Shown in pieces: positions 50,490 through 60,830 of a stretch of DNA of 64,000 bases. Under the pieces are notes generated by a model. The model searched no databases, was not told the DNA's origin, and was given only the letters and a program-made list of their open reading frames with translations. The translations under genes and the position numbers were made by a program. This DNA is from Tricholomella constricta. Its lineage: Eukaryota; Basidiomycota; Agaricomycetes; Agaricales; Lyophyllaceae. The stretch is from NCBI GenBank assembly GCA_013368375.1, contig JAACJP010000006.1, forward strand, positions 1,302,001 to 1,366,000. The letters are read 5' to 3'. Every line of letters begins with the position of its first letter. Position 1 is the first letter of the stretch.

Positions 50490-53260
50490 ATGTTTGGTAT
50501 CGGCGCGTCTCTTGGGTTCTTCGCCTTCGTACTGTCTTTGACCGTCACGCGCACGTTGGGAGCAAGAAATGACCGTGAAATACGTCCCTCGACGACGCCG
50601 AATGCAACCGAAAGCTCCTTTAGTATGCCAGAGAAGCGGGGAACGACAAAATATGTCTTCATGCACCACGTGAGTCTGTACCTTCACATTGCATTCCCAA
50701 CGACTTACCTCTTGCGCAAAGATGGTCGGCAGTAAGTTGTAATGCCTGCCGTTTACAAAACGCACCGCTGACGCCTTGACCCATCCTTTTTGTGGCGTTT
50801 CTTATCTACAGACACGTGAGTTGCAACCGTTTAGGACCACTCTGGCGTATATTGACCCGCATACATCCAGGTATCCATACACACAAGCAGACTGGGCCGA
50901 CGACATCCGGCAGATCCAAGCCAAAGGCGTGTATGTGTTTTCTTCCTTCTTCTCCCTCCTGTCTATTACCAATCAACCAACTAACGCAGGGACGCTGTGG
51001 CGCTCAACATGGGCGGCGACGCCTGGGAGCGCATGCAAATTGCGTCTGCCTATGCCGCCGCCGCACAGCTCGGGACCAACTTCAAGCTGTTCATTTCCTT
51101 CGACTTCACCGCCATGGGGTGCGACCTCTCCGACCTCGTCTCGCGCGTCAAGCAGTTCTCTTCGCACCCTAATCAGTTCCGCGTGGAGGGGAGGCCGATG
51201 GTGTCGAGCTTCTCTGGGGATTGCCTCGGCAATGCGGGGTGGGCGAGCCTCAAGGCGCAAACGAATGCGTATCTGATGCCGTTTGTGTGGGGACAGGAGG
51301 GCCGGTTTGATCAGTGGCCAAGTTTGGATACGTGGTATTGGTATGTGCGGCGTTGTGGGAGGATGTGCCCTGGCCATATGTGCTGATGTATGTGTACGTG
51401 TAGCTGGGGCTGTGCGTGGCCGAATGGCAATGTTGATAAGACGGTGAGCACAATCCTCGCTTTCGGGATCTATGCTGACTTTGTGACATAGACTGCTGAC
51501 GACGAGTACTGTGAGCCCTCGTCCTCCTCTGACCTTCCGCGCATGGTGGTCGCGCCAAATGCTCACCGATGCTATACAGACTTGAGCCAATTGGGCTCCC
51601 GCTACGGTACCACCATCAGCCCGTGGATGTAGTGCGTGTCAAGTCCTTGTCTGTTATCTTGATGCATATACGCACCTCATGTGTAGTACCCACTACGACT
51701 ACAAGAACTGGTACCAGCGCGGCGATAACTGGCTCCTGATAACGCGCTGGGAGCAACTTATGGCCATGCGTGACCGCCTCACGTTCGTCGAGCTCGTCAG
51801 CTGGTAGGCCTTCCGTTCATCTTCAGCTTCCGTTGTGTGCTCACCTCTTCTTCTCCTTTTCAGGAATGACTATGGCGAATCCCACTAGTCAGTTGTTTCA
51901 CGCTCCTTAGGCAATGAAGCTAACTTACGACCATATGACAGCATGGGTCCCATCAAAGGCGCCCAACCAGACGGAACGACCTGGACCAACGGGTTCCCAC
52001 ACACAGCATGGTACGACCTCTCCCAGTACTACATTTCCGCGTTCAAGACCGGGTCCTATCCCGCCATCACTGTGCGTCTGCTCTTGTTCTCGTCGCCGGA
52101 CCGCCCTAATCAACTGCACATGACCGTGCTCGCAGCAAGACGTTATTTACTACTGGGCCCGCCCGCACCCCGCCGCCGCCCAAGCCTCCTCTGACAGCCT
52201 CGGCAAGCCGCAAGGCTGGGACTGGACGCCTGTACGTATACCGCCAAGCATGATCTTCACATGCTCATGTACTAACATCATAATGGAATGAAGGACACGC
52301 TTTGGGCCGTCGTCTTTGCGACTTCCCCGAGCACGGTCACGCTCACAGTGGGCAGCTCGACGCAGACGTTCACCAACGTCCCCGCGGGCGTGTCAAAGCT
52401 CAAGATCCCGCTCGCGCCTGGCAAGATCACGGTCAGGATGGTAAGGAACGGCGCGACGATCATCCAGCAGACGCCGAGTGATTACACGTACTTCATCAAT
52501 CCTGTCAAGTGTACGCATCACCGTTCCTTATTTGCTACTTACCGTTTGTGTGTGAATAACGTGTTGATGCTGATATGTGTTAGATAATTTCAACGTTTAT
52601 GTGAGCTCCGCCAGTACGTGACGTCTTCCCATCCCCCGTTCCATGCATTCTTGACAGATCACATTGTTTTCTTCTTCTTTTTTATTTTATCTTTCAGAGG
52701 GCGTGTCCCACCCGAACCCCCCTTCCACAACAACCACCGCCAGCCCGGCACCCACCCCCTCGCAACCTTCCACCGTGAGTACCCACCTCCAAACCGCGAA
52801 AACCCTTCCACTCACTGCTTCCTCCTTGTCTGGCCACTATAGTTTGGCTGGACGAGCGCAGGCTGCTTCGTCGACACCTCTGAGCGGCTCCTGCGCGGCT
52901 CCTCCACGTCCCAGGGCGGCATGACCACCGAGCGCTGCATCGGAATCTGTGCGGCGGCCGGCCACACGATCGCCGCCACCGAGTTTGGGAGGGAATGCTT
53001 CTGTGGCTCGCAGCTGCACAAGAGCGGCAGGGCGGGGACAAAGGTGCCCGATGGAGAGTGCAGCATGCCGTGTGATGGTGCGTTCGTCCGAACCGTTGTT
53101 GCTGCTGTGCTGTACGATGCTAATTGGGGACTTGATTGGATTGGATTGGACAGGCGATGCGGCGCAGAGGTGCGGTGCGGCGTGGCGCGCGAATGTTTAC
53201 GCGAAGCCTGGTATCTCTGTTTCCATCAGTCTTGGACTTGGGCTTCAGGTCGGGCGGTGA
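50490..53260 (+). CDS. GH71 alpha-1,3-glucanase (mutanase) with a C-terminal WSC domain
   Basis: The enzyme hydrolyses alpha-1,3-glucan of fungal walls. The ATG at 50490 opens the signal peptide MFGIGASLGFFAFVLSLTV. The GH71 core follows over many short exons: YVFMHH, MVGNTYPYTQADWADDIRQI, DAVALNMGGDAWERMQIASA, FKLFISFDFTAMGCDLSDLV, GRPMVSSFSGDCLG, YLMPFVWGQEGRFDQWPSLD, SPWMYTHYDYKNWYQRGDNW, FVELVSWNDYGESHYMGPIK and FPHTAWYDLSQYYISAFKTG. A beta-rich domain (VTLTVGSSTQTFTNVPAGV) and a Ser/Thr/Pro linker precede the WSC domain. That domain starts FGWTSAGCFVDTSERLLRG and contains MTTERCIGICAAAGHTIAAT, ECFCGSQL and CSMPCDGD; WSC modules bind glycans. It ends LGLGLQVGR. About 12 introns. Confidence 0.92.
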
Positions 53261-53992
53261 GACAAGATAACACGACGACGGCGGAGAGAATCAGAGCACA
53301 GAAGCACATGGCGACGAACTTGGCGGGCCCGACCCAAAGGTGTTGTGATCTATCAGTACAATCATTCTTTCCTTTCCAGCTTTCGACAACAACAGTCACA
53401 TTCGATCGTTTCTGTCTTGTTGCTTTATTTCTGTCATTCCCTGTCCTGCGATTCTCTTAGCTTCCTTCCTGAAAGTGTTTTTCTGTCGTGGTCCAGACTA
53501 GACTGCATGTATACTCCTGGGATGAGTTTTGTCGAAATAGTGTGAATATGGTCGCTTTTGTCCATCGTGTATATACGAGGCAATGGTGAAGTGACGTGCG
53601 GCACAACGGCCACATCGGCGTCTGATATTTATCGGCCTTAGCACGGAGACGTGCTTTTTGCGTAGTCGCGCACGACCTGGCTATAAACAGGAGAAAGAGC
53701 CGCAATCTGTCGGAGCACAACTTTGAGTGTGGGACAGCCGGCTCTCGAGCATCATTTGAAACGAATCCAGCTGCCCCTCCACGCTCGCTTCCAATGCTGC
53801 GAGTCGTTTACCAACCTTGCTTTCATGGCTCCAAAGCCTTCGGAGACTCTGAGCTCCATCGCCGGAATTCGGTGCTCCAGAGTGAGAAACCGGTACTCGG
53901 CAGCGGATCATTACATATCAATTGTACCACATAAGCAGTAATCATAGACCGCTTTCTAAGTGGCGGTTGGGGCATTGAGCAGCTGAGAACGT
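53261..53992. other. Intergenic
   Basis: About 730 bp downstream of GH71 and of FunK1 C, which converge here. Nothing recognised. Confidence 0.45.
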
Positions 53993-54894
53993 CTAAAGAC
54001 GAGGTTTACGGCCAAGCGCCTCCATAAACCTCTGGAACGTGAGAAATCCACCGGATGTCTTGACATCCCAATCTGCCTGTGGCCTTCGTTGGTTCATCAT
54101 TCTAGAATGATTGGCGTCCCAGAACAGCTCCCATACCGAATTCATCCATGGAAGCAGAGACTGGCCCTCTGGCGGCACGAGAGCAAACAGTTGATCTTTG
54201 ACAACAGGCTCGGAGATTATCCGGAATTTGGCGTTAGCACAGACTTCGAGGTCCGCGTTATTCCAGCGTTCTAGTGGAGGCTGGGTCGATGGCTCGGTCG
54301 ATCGACACTCTTTTTTGTCGAAGTCGTAATAGAAGGCAGCCCAGACAAGGATATAGAAAAAGGACTCGAGATCGTGGCGGAAAAGATGAGGGGGAGGGCG
54401 TGGATTTACAACCAGAAGATCGACCGCCATGAAAGGGATGGTTCCAGTACGGTGTGTCGCGGTGGAGAGCAAAATCTGGTCGCTATCCTCCACTTCCGAA
54501 GCCATGTCCCAATCAGTGAGAATTCCTTGGGCCTTCCCACCGTTATCGGTGCACCTGAATCTGAGATTATTCGCGCTCAGATCCCGATGTAAAACTTTCG
54601 TTATGGTGAATGCGTGGTAGTGACTTAGCAAGCGTCGAAACGAAAGCTGAAGGGAAACCAGACTGATTGCTTACCTTTCAAGCAATCCACGAACACATCT
54701 TGGAATGCTTCAATACTGCCGACTTCCCACAGTTTTCCAGAAGCATGAGTTATCGGATTTAGGTTCAGTAGATCGACCCGGAGAAGGTGCACCTGCTCAA
54801 CAGTCATCTTGGGAGCAAACTTGACCTCCTGAGTAGGTTGAGTGGACACACAATGTGGGACGTGATGGTGTTTGGATAAGTACACGACGACCAA
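53993..54894 (-). pseudogene. FunK1 copy C, N-lobe-less, with a damaged splice acceptor
   Basis: It has the same truncated layout as A and B: EVKFAPKMTVEQVHLLRVDL, GKLWEVGSIEAFQDVFVDCL, intron, then the catalytic loop VLHRDLSANNLRFRCTD, ILTDWDMASEV, HRTGTIPFMAVDLL, HLFRHDLESFFYILVWAAFY, SLLPWMNSVWELFW and FQRFMEALGRKPRL. The second exon (54631 down) is fully open. At the acceptor, B reads TTAG|GTCAC, but C reads CTAAG|TCAC, which moves the junction one base and breaks the frame. The HRD motif itself is intact. Confidence 0.68.
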
Positions 54895-55150
54895 AGTTCA
54901 AGTGGTTTGTGGTCAAGGTCCCAAACAAATTTATACGGGTGAGTGAAGAGCGGCTCGAAATACATGTGGGTGGTGACTGCCCAGGATTTGATTTGGGCAA
55001 GCGCGACTCAGACAGGAAATGAGCACTACTCGAGACCCAAAAACTGTCGTAAAAACAATGCATTATAGTGATGACTTTACATCTTGGTAAAAGGTACACA
55101 TATCTTGTGCCAAATTGCCTACCGTCAATTGCTATATGGTCAGGGGTAGA

Positions 55151-56309
55151 TTAAGCAGCTGAGGATCTCTGATGACGAGGTTTACGGCCAAGCGCCTCCA
55201 TAAAGTTCTCGAACGTCAGAAATCCACCTAATGTCTTGCTATCCCAACCGGCTGCTGGTGTCTCGAAGTTTTGTCCTCTAGAAATACTGGCCTTCCAAAA
55301 AAGCAACCATACTGAACGCATCCATGGAAGAAGATGCTGTCTCTCCAGTGGCAGACGGGCAAACAAGCTATTCTTCCTTTCAGAATGAAACAGGAATACC
55401 GCCTTGCTGTCAGCACAGATTTCGAGGTCCTCGTTATTCCAGCGTTCTAGTGCAGGCTTGACTAATCGACGCTCCTTTCTGTCGAAGTCGTAATAAAAGG
55501 CAGCCCAGACAAGGATATATAAAAAGGACTCGAGGTCGTGGCGGAAAAGATGAGGGGGCGGCGGTCGATTTACGAACAAGAGATCGACTGCCATGAAAGG
55601 GATGGCTCCAGTGCGGTATGTCCGAGTCGCGGTGGAGGGCAAAATCTCGTTCTTATCCTCCACTCCCGAAGTTATGTCCCAGTCAGTGAGAATTCCCTTG
55701 ACCTCGCCGTCGTCGGTGCGCTCGAACATGAGGTTGTTCTCGCTCAGGTCCTGATGCAGTATTTTGGCATCAGTGTACATGTATGCGTGATAGTGGCCTG
55801 GAGGGTATTGAGTGAGACAGCGAAAGAGAGGCAGATTGACTAGTACTCACATTCCAAGCAATCTACAAACACGTCTTGAAAAGCTTCAACGCTCCCGATC
55901 TCCCACAACTTGCCATACAACTGCACCACCAGTGTGTGTTGCCGTCTATCCTCCAGACCTTCGGCAGGATAGGCCTTCAGTAGCTCGACTCGTGAAAGTC
56001 CCAGTTCTTTGGCAGCCGTCCGCTTGGCAGAGAAGAGGACCTCCGAGTCTGGAAGGTGGCCATGGTTGCATCGCAAGTGGACTTCTTCTGCAAGCCAGTC
56101 GCTCCGCGTTCGTTTAGAATCAAAATCATGAAACCATCGACATACATACCTGAAGCAGCTTGTGAGTAAAGTAAGATGAACAACGAAGAGTAATAGAGGG
56201 CGTGCCAGTGTGAGTGTAGTATGGATCAGGATCCAATGTCGAGGTATAATTTAAATCTGTGGCAGATGAGTATCTTCTGGAAGAGCGAGTGTTGGGGGAG
56301 CTGGACATG
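55151..56309 (-). CDS. FunK1 copy D, first exon joined to the C-lobe by internal deletion
   Basis: The ATG at 56309 begins MSSSPNTRSSRRYSSATDLN, close to the first residues of full-length copy E (MSCHSTSSPSSSSSRRISSA). After about 50 residues D jumps to LPDSEVLFSAKRTAAKELGL, so roughly 1.3 kb of the E gene, including glycine loop and VAIK lysine, is missing. The C-lobe is open: GKLWEIGSVEAFQDVFVDCL, intron, ILHQDLSENNLMFERTD (HQD), ILTDWDITS, YRTGAIPFMAVDLL, LFRHDLESFLYILVWAAFYY, FENFMEALGRKPR. The simplest 62-bp intron after the first exon does not restore frame, so translation may start inside or the copy may be dead. Stop is 55151-55153. Confidence 0.62.
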
Positions 56310-56549
56310 GTGGGCAGATATGTATGTGGAGACAACGCTGCACTGCGGAAAATGAGGTTCTGCCAGTGGCGCGTGGTTGTGGTCCACCCAACGCGTGGCG
56401 ATGAGAAAACGCGTCAATCACGTGGTTTGCTGTGACCCGACAGCACAAAGAAAAATCAATAAATACACAGTCCAAAAACACAATCTCACAATATATAAAG
56501 TACGAGTGCGCGCTCCAAGCCATAGCCAGAATGCACAAATCCCCACCAA

Positions 56550-57970
56550 CTACGCAACCCCCATCTTTCCAAGCGCAACCGCCGTCGCCCTCCGTCTCTT
56601 ATTCCCCCTCCTAATCTCATTGAGATCACTCTCAATCTCACCCTCCTTGCACGGGCCCAGCATGAGCAAGCTCTTGCCTAGCCCACCTACGACCTGCTGC
56701 CCCCCCACCCCATTGCCCTTCGGCCTGCGCCTCCCGCCCGCGCCCGCCCCGGCGCCGCCCTGCGGGGCCGTGGGGGCCGTGGTGCTGGTGAGCGGGAGGG
56801 GGAAGGGCGAGGGGAGTTCGTCGACGGCGAGGGAGTGCGGGTTGAGGAAGGGGCCGGAGGTGATGGGGAGCGAGGAGATGAGCCCGAGCCCGGGCCCGAG
56901 ATGCGAGAGCGCGGAGGCGCTGCTGTTGCTGGCGCCCCCTAGAGGGGTGGGAGGCGGGGAGGTGCCGAGTTTGTTCCGCAGCTTGCGGGTAATGTGTGGG
57001 CGGGAGGAGGCGTCTATCGCTGCGTCTGTAGGATCAAAGATTCGTATGCATTTCAGTATTTTTAAAAGGAGCAGTTTGGAGGGGGGTCACGTACCGCCGG
57101 AAGTGCCCTCGCCTTCTTTCTCTTCGCGTGCGCGCCGCCGCCGTTCCTCCACACCTTCGAGCAGGCGCTCCCTCACGCGTTCGCGGCCTCTACGCCACTC
57201 GTCTTCGACACGTTCGCGCTCCTCATCGTATGCCGTCTGCGCACAGTCAATCCCGTGCCGCTCTTCGCCCTCCGCTTGTGCGAGGAAGGCGCCTCGCTCG
57301 AGCGAGACGGGCAGCAGGCGGAGGGTGTACAGAGCGAGAGTTTCAGGCCGCGTAGAGAGCTGAAGTGCCGTTGCGTGCAGCGCAGATATCGTTTCATGGT
57401 AATGCCTGCCACTAGAGTAGACGCGCAACAAGTCAGTCAGTTAATCTCGGGATAGAACAGTAGAGATAGTAACACGAAAAAGACTCAAGTATGACGAGCG
57501 AAAAGGAGACCATAAAACACGAAAACAAGACACTCACTCGTCTCTCCGATCGTTCATTTCCTTCCCCAACTTCCCTGCCAGCTCCCGCCGTCGCTTCTCC
57601 TTCTTCCCGTCATCGATCGTGGCTGTGCGCCGCACGACATGCGAGCAGAATGCACAACACGTCAACATCATCGTTCTCGTGAACTCGAAGCATCCAAGGA
57701 CTCACCATGGTGCCCGTGGCTATGTACGTGTATCCGGGAGCTGCTGCCCCCATGCGAGTGGTGGCTCTGGCTCTGGTGATGTTGATGCGAATGGCTCTGG
57801 TGGGTGTAGATGTCTGGTGCGCCGGTGCCCGGGGGCGCCTTGAAGTGGGAGCTCCCGTGCGAGAGCGAGTGGGACGAATGGGAAGAGTGAATCTGCGTGT
57901 GTGTGTGCGAGGGCTGTGTGTGTGACGACGAGGGGTATGGGACGGGGAAGAGGCCTGGTTGTGGAGGCAT
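56550..57970 (-). CDS. SDS3: Sds3/BRMS1-like subunit of the Sin3-Rpd3 histone deacetylase complex
   Basis: Sds3 bridges Sin3 and the Rpd3 deacetylase. The ATG at 57970 gives MPPQPGLFPVPYPSSSHTQP, a His/Ser-rich disordered region. Then come TIDDGKKEKRRRELAGKLGK and, after an intron, RHYHETISALHATALQLSTR. A long charged coiled coil follows (TAYDEERERVEDEWRRGRER, VEERRRRAREEKEGEG). After another intron is the family-typical SSRPHITRKLRNKLG, a Gly/Pro region, then LLMLGPCKEGEIESDLNEIR and RRGNKRRRATAV, ending LGKMGVA. The layout (coiled coil, RPHxTRKLRxK, C-terminal E(I/L)xxDLxEIRRG) fits fungal Sds3-like proteins. Stop TAG is 56550-56552. Confidence 0.8.
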
Positions 57971-58198
57971 CGTTGGTGGGCCGAGTGGTGATAGCGTTTA
58001 TGATGAAAGCTTGCAAGGAAGTGGCAAAGAGACAGAGTGACCGGGATCGGGGAACATGCCAAAAACAATACCGCGTGGGACGAGTTGTCGGATCGGACGG
58101 ACCGGAAACGCCGGCTGGCTACATAGTGGCGTCTGAACTTTATACTGTGCTACGGCGACTATTGCTCTTCTCTTACGAGTCCCAGACCCATACCCATC

Positions 58199-59281
58199 TT
58201 ACAAAAACGCCGGCACCCTTCCCCCACCCGTCAATCTTATCGTCTCCCCATTCACATACGCACACTCCAGCGCCCACCGCACAGTTTTCGCAAACTCCCC
58301 CGGCGTCCCCAGCCGCTTCGGATACAGCACCGCCGCAGAGTTCAGCGCGCCCTGCACCTTCTGCGACAACGTCCCCGTGAGCGGCGTGGTGAACGGCCCC
58401 GGCGCGATGGCGACGACGCGCACGTGGTGCCGCGCAAGGTCTCGAGCCATAGGAAGCGCCATCGAGCGGATAGCGCCCTTGGAGGCGGCGTACGCGGTCT
58501 GCCCGGGCTGCCCTTCGAACTGCCACATGCATTCATCAGCAACAGGTACAGACGGCGGAGTACATGACGTGGTGGACGCACCGCGGCCTCGCTTGCGACG
58601 AGGATGATGACTCCGCGCTCGCCGTCGGTGGTGTCTTCGGGCTTGACGCGCACGAGGTGCTCAAGCGCGAGCCGCGTCAGGTGGAATGTTCCCGAGACGT
58701 TGACGTCCATTGTCAGATCCCACACGTCCGTCCCGTGTGCTTTGCCCTTCGAATTGACCAGCTATACACACACACACGCACACCACACAACCGTATCGTC
58801 AGCCCTTATTTTTATCTTGCAGGTTTTCGCGCCGAAAAGACGGACACGGACATGAAAAAGAGGCGCAGCATGCAGCAAACGACAATAAAAACCGAAAGAC
58901 ACGCACGAGCTCGTTCCTTCCCAACCCCGCGCTATTCACGACACCGCCCAGCTCAGCCCCCGTCTCGCTCGTCCACTCCGCCACGCGCGTCACCGCTGCC
59001 GCCACCTGCGTCACATTCCTGATATCCGTCGCTACGAAGATGCACTTTGCGCTGCCTGCAAGCACCACAGGGAGCGGCGCCACGTCCAGGATCGCAACGT
59101 ACGCGCCGCCCGCGAGGAGGTCCTGCGCTGTTGCGAGTCCCAGGCCGGAACAGCTGTAAGGGAATGGGAACGTGAACGGGAACGGGAAGGTGAGGGAGAG
59201 GGTGAGGGTAGGGCGAGAGGTTAAGTTGAACTGTAGGACTCACCCGCCGGAGATGATGAAGGTGCGGTTTTCGATCTTCAT
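58199..59281 (-). CDS. Short-chain dehydrogenase, type-2 3-hydroxyacyl-CoA dehydrogenase-like
   Basis: The ATG at 59281 gives MKIENRTFIISGG, joined by a short intron to SGLGLATAQDLLAGGAYVAI, the NAD-binding TGxxxGxG loop. Next are ATDIRNVTQVAAAV, VVNSAGLG (NAG), DLTMDVNVSGTFHLTRLALE, and GVIILVASEAA with FEGQPGQTAYAASKGAIRSM (catalytic Ser and YxxxK). It closes with HVRVVAIAPGPFTTPLTG, GTPGEFAKTVRWALECAYVN and GETIRLTGGGRVPAFL. This matches HSD10-type enzymes of beta-oxidation and branched-chain acyl-CoA breakdown; the ASxAAFEGQ-like run supports that over generic ketoacyl reductases. No clear mitochondrial presequence is seen. Confidence 0.87.
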
Positions 59282-60830
59282 CTGTGTGCTATGCTATTTT
59301 TCGTTGAGGAAGGCGAGGAGGGCTTGATTAGATTAGCATTAATTATTTTGCAACCAAAAAAAAGGCAAAGCGCCTTGGGGGCGCTCACTTCTTCTCTTGC
59401 AATCTATATGGTATATTCGATCGGTTAGGTACCTATATTGTCTTGTTGTGGTGCAGTTTGGAGGAGAAGCATGAGCGCGAGGATAGGAGTTATAGAGGAG
59501 GAGGTGGAAGATCAGAAACTTTAGAATGAATTTTGGAAGGAGGAAGGAGGATGGGGACAGGGGGGGAGGAAACATATTACATACTCACCGAGCCGGACGG
59601 AATTTCGGATAAAATATGGCTTCGTGAGTCTCCTGCTCTGTAACCAAACTTGTGCCGCGGGGTTAACGTTGTGAGAGCGACAGAGGGTCCAGGGGAATAA
59701 TCTAGCGTTATGCAAAGTTAGTATGTTGGTGAGTAAGTACTGAGCACCACTTGCACACACCTTGGAACTTTCGGAACTTTCCTGTGAGTCCAACTGTCGA
59801 GATGAGTGTTACTGTATACGGGAGACAAAAAAATCATGATCAATGGTCTGACCATCTGTGTGCGATAGGATCATCGCAAGAGTTTCACCACCGATGTTTG
59901 TCCCCTCAGGGTGCCACGATGTACCGATTCGGCTGAAAACGTTGATGGAGTGATGGAGTGATGGCTGGCCTTTTGGGCCGTACGACTAGTACGACTCACA
60001 CACAAATACACATGTGTAGGTCCCCGATGCTGTGAACCGATGCTGTGAAATTTGCCGAGGGTCCTGAATAGGAGGAAGTGAAGACATCAGATCTATTTTC
60101 GTCAGTTGCATCTACATGCACCCTCTGAAATCGAAGCACAAGTAAAGCTGAATGATAAAATATACATATAAGAGAGATACCTCCCCTGTTTTCTTACTTT
60201 CGGTTGCTATTCGAGCGTTCCACAAGTTCGAATCCCTGCTCACTGGCCATGGTAGTCCCCAGATGCAAATAATAATAATAAAGAAGTATACATGGTGAAA
60301 TACGTAACCTGTAAGATCAGCAATCAGGTCATGGGAGATGACGGGCAGTGCAAAATGGGCGGTAGCCCATCACGGTGCTGTATTGGATCTTGGATGATGT
60401 GGCCAGCATGTCACTGAGGGTCCTTGTGATAGAATTGAATGTACAGTTTTCCCCACTTGGTCTGGGCGTTATCGATGAAGGAAAAGGCTGTGAGCTGAAT
60501 CAATGTCGTTGAACAAGGTGATTAATCGATCATAATGCAACAAAAAGATGATGACTGATGACTTACCATCGTGCCTACACTCTGTGGCGGCATAAGCGTG
60601 TACGGTGGGGAAAAACAACAAGGCGTTGACACTCTGTGGCGGCATAAGTGGGGAAAAACAACAAGGCTGTTCACAGCAAAGCACGTGACTGACGCGTTCT
60701 GATTGACAGGTGACAGTGTTGGGCCACAACTTGAACCACGCCCGAACCTCATTTTCCGCAGTGCAGCGTTGTCTTCTCGTTTTGACCCCATCAGCTCGCC
60801 AATTGTATAAAGCATACATATCTGCCCACC
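59282..60830. other. Intergenic, promoter side of FunK1 E
   Basis: About 1.55 kb between two start codons facing away from each other. It contains a short tandem duplication at 60577-60668 and GATGGAGT repeats at 59942-59962. No exon supported. Confidence 0.5.
60577..60668. repeat. Short imperfect tandem duplication
   Basis: ACACTCTGTGGCGGCATAAG followed by GGGGAAAAACAACAAGGC occurs twice in a row, the first copy with about 9 extra bases. Confidence 0.8.

Noticed and set aside
60196..60262. Possible tRNA or tRNA-derived SINE (AAGTTCGAATCCC resembles a B box)
   Set aside because: No A box at the right distance and no acceptor or anticodon stem could be paired.
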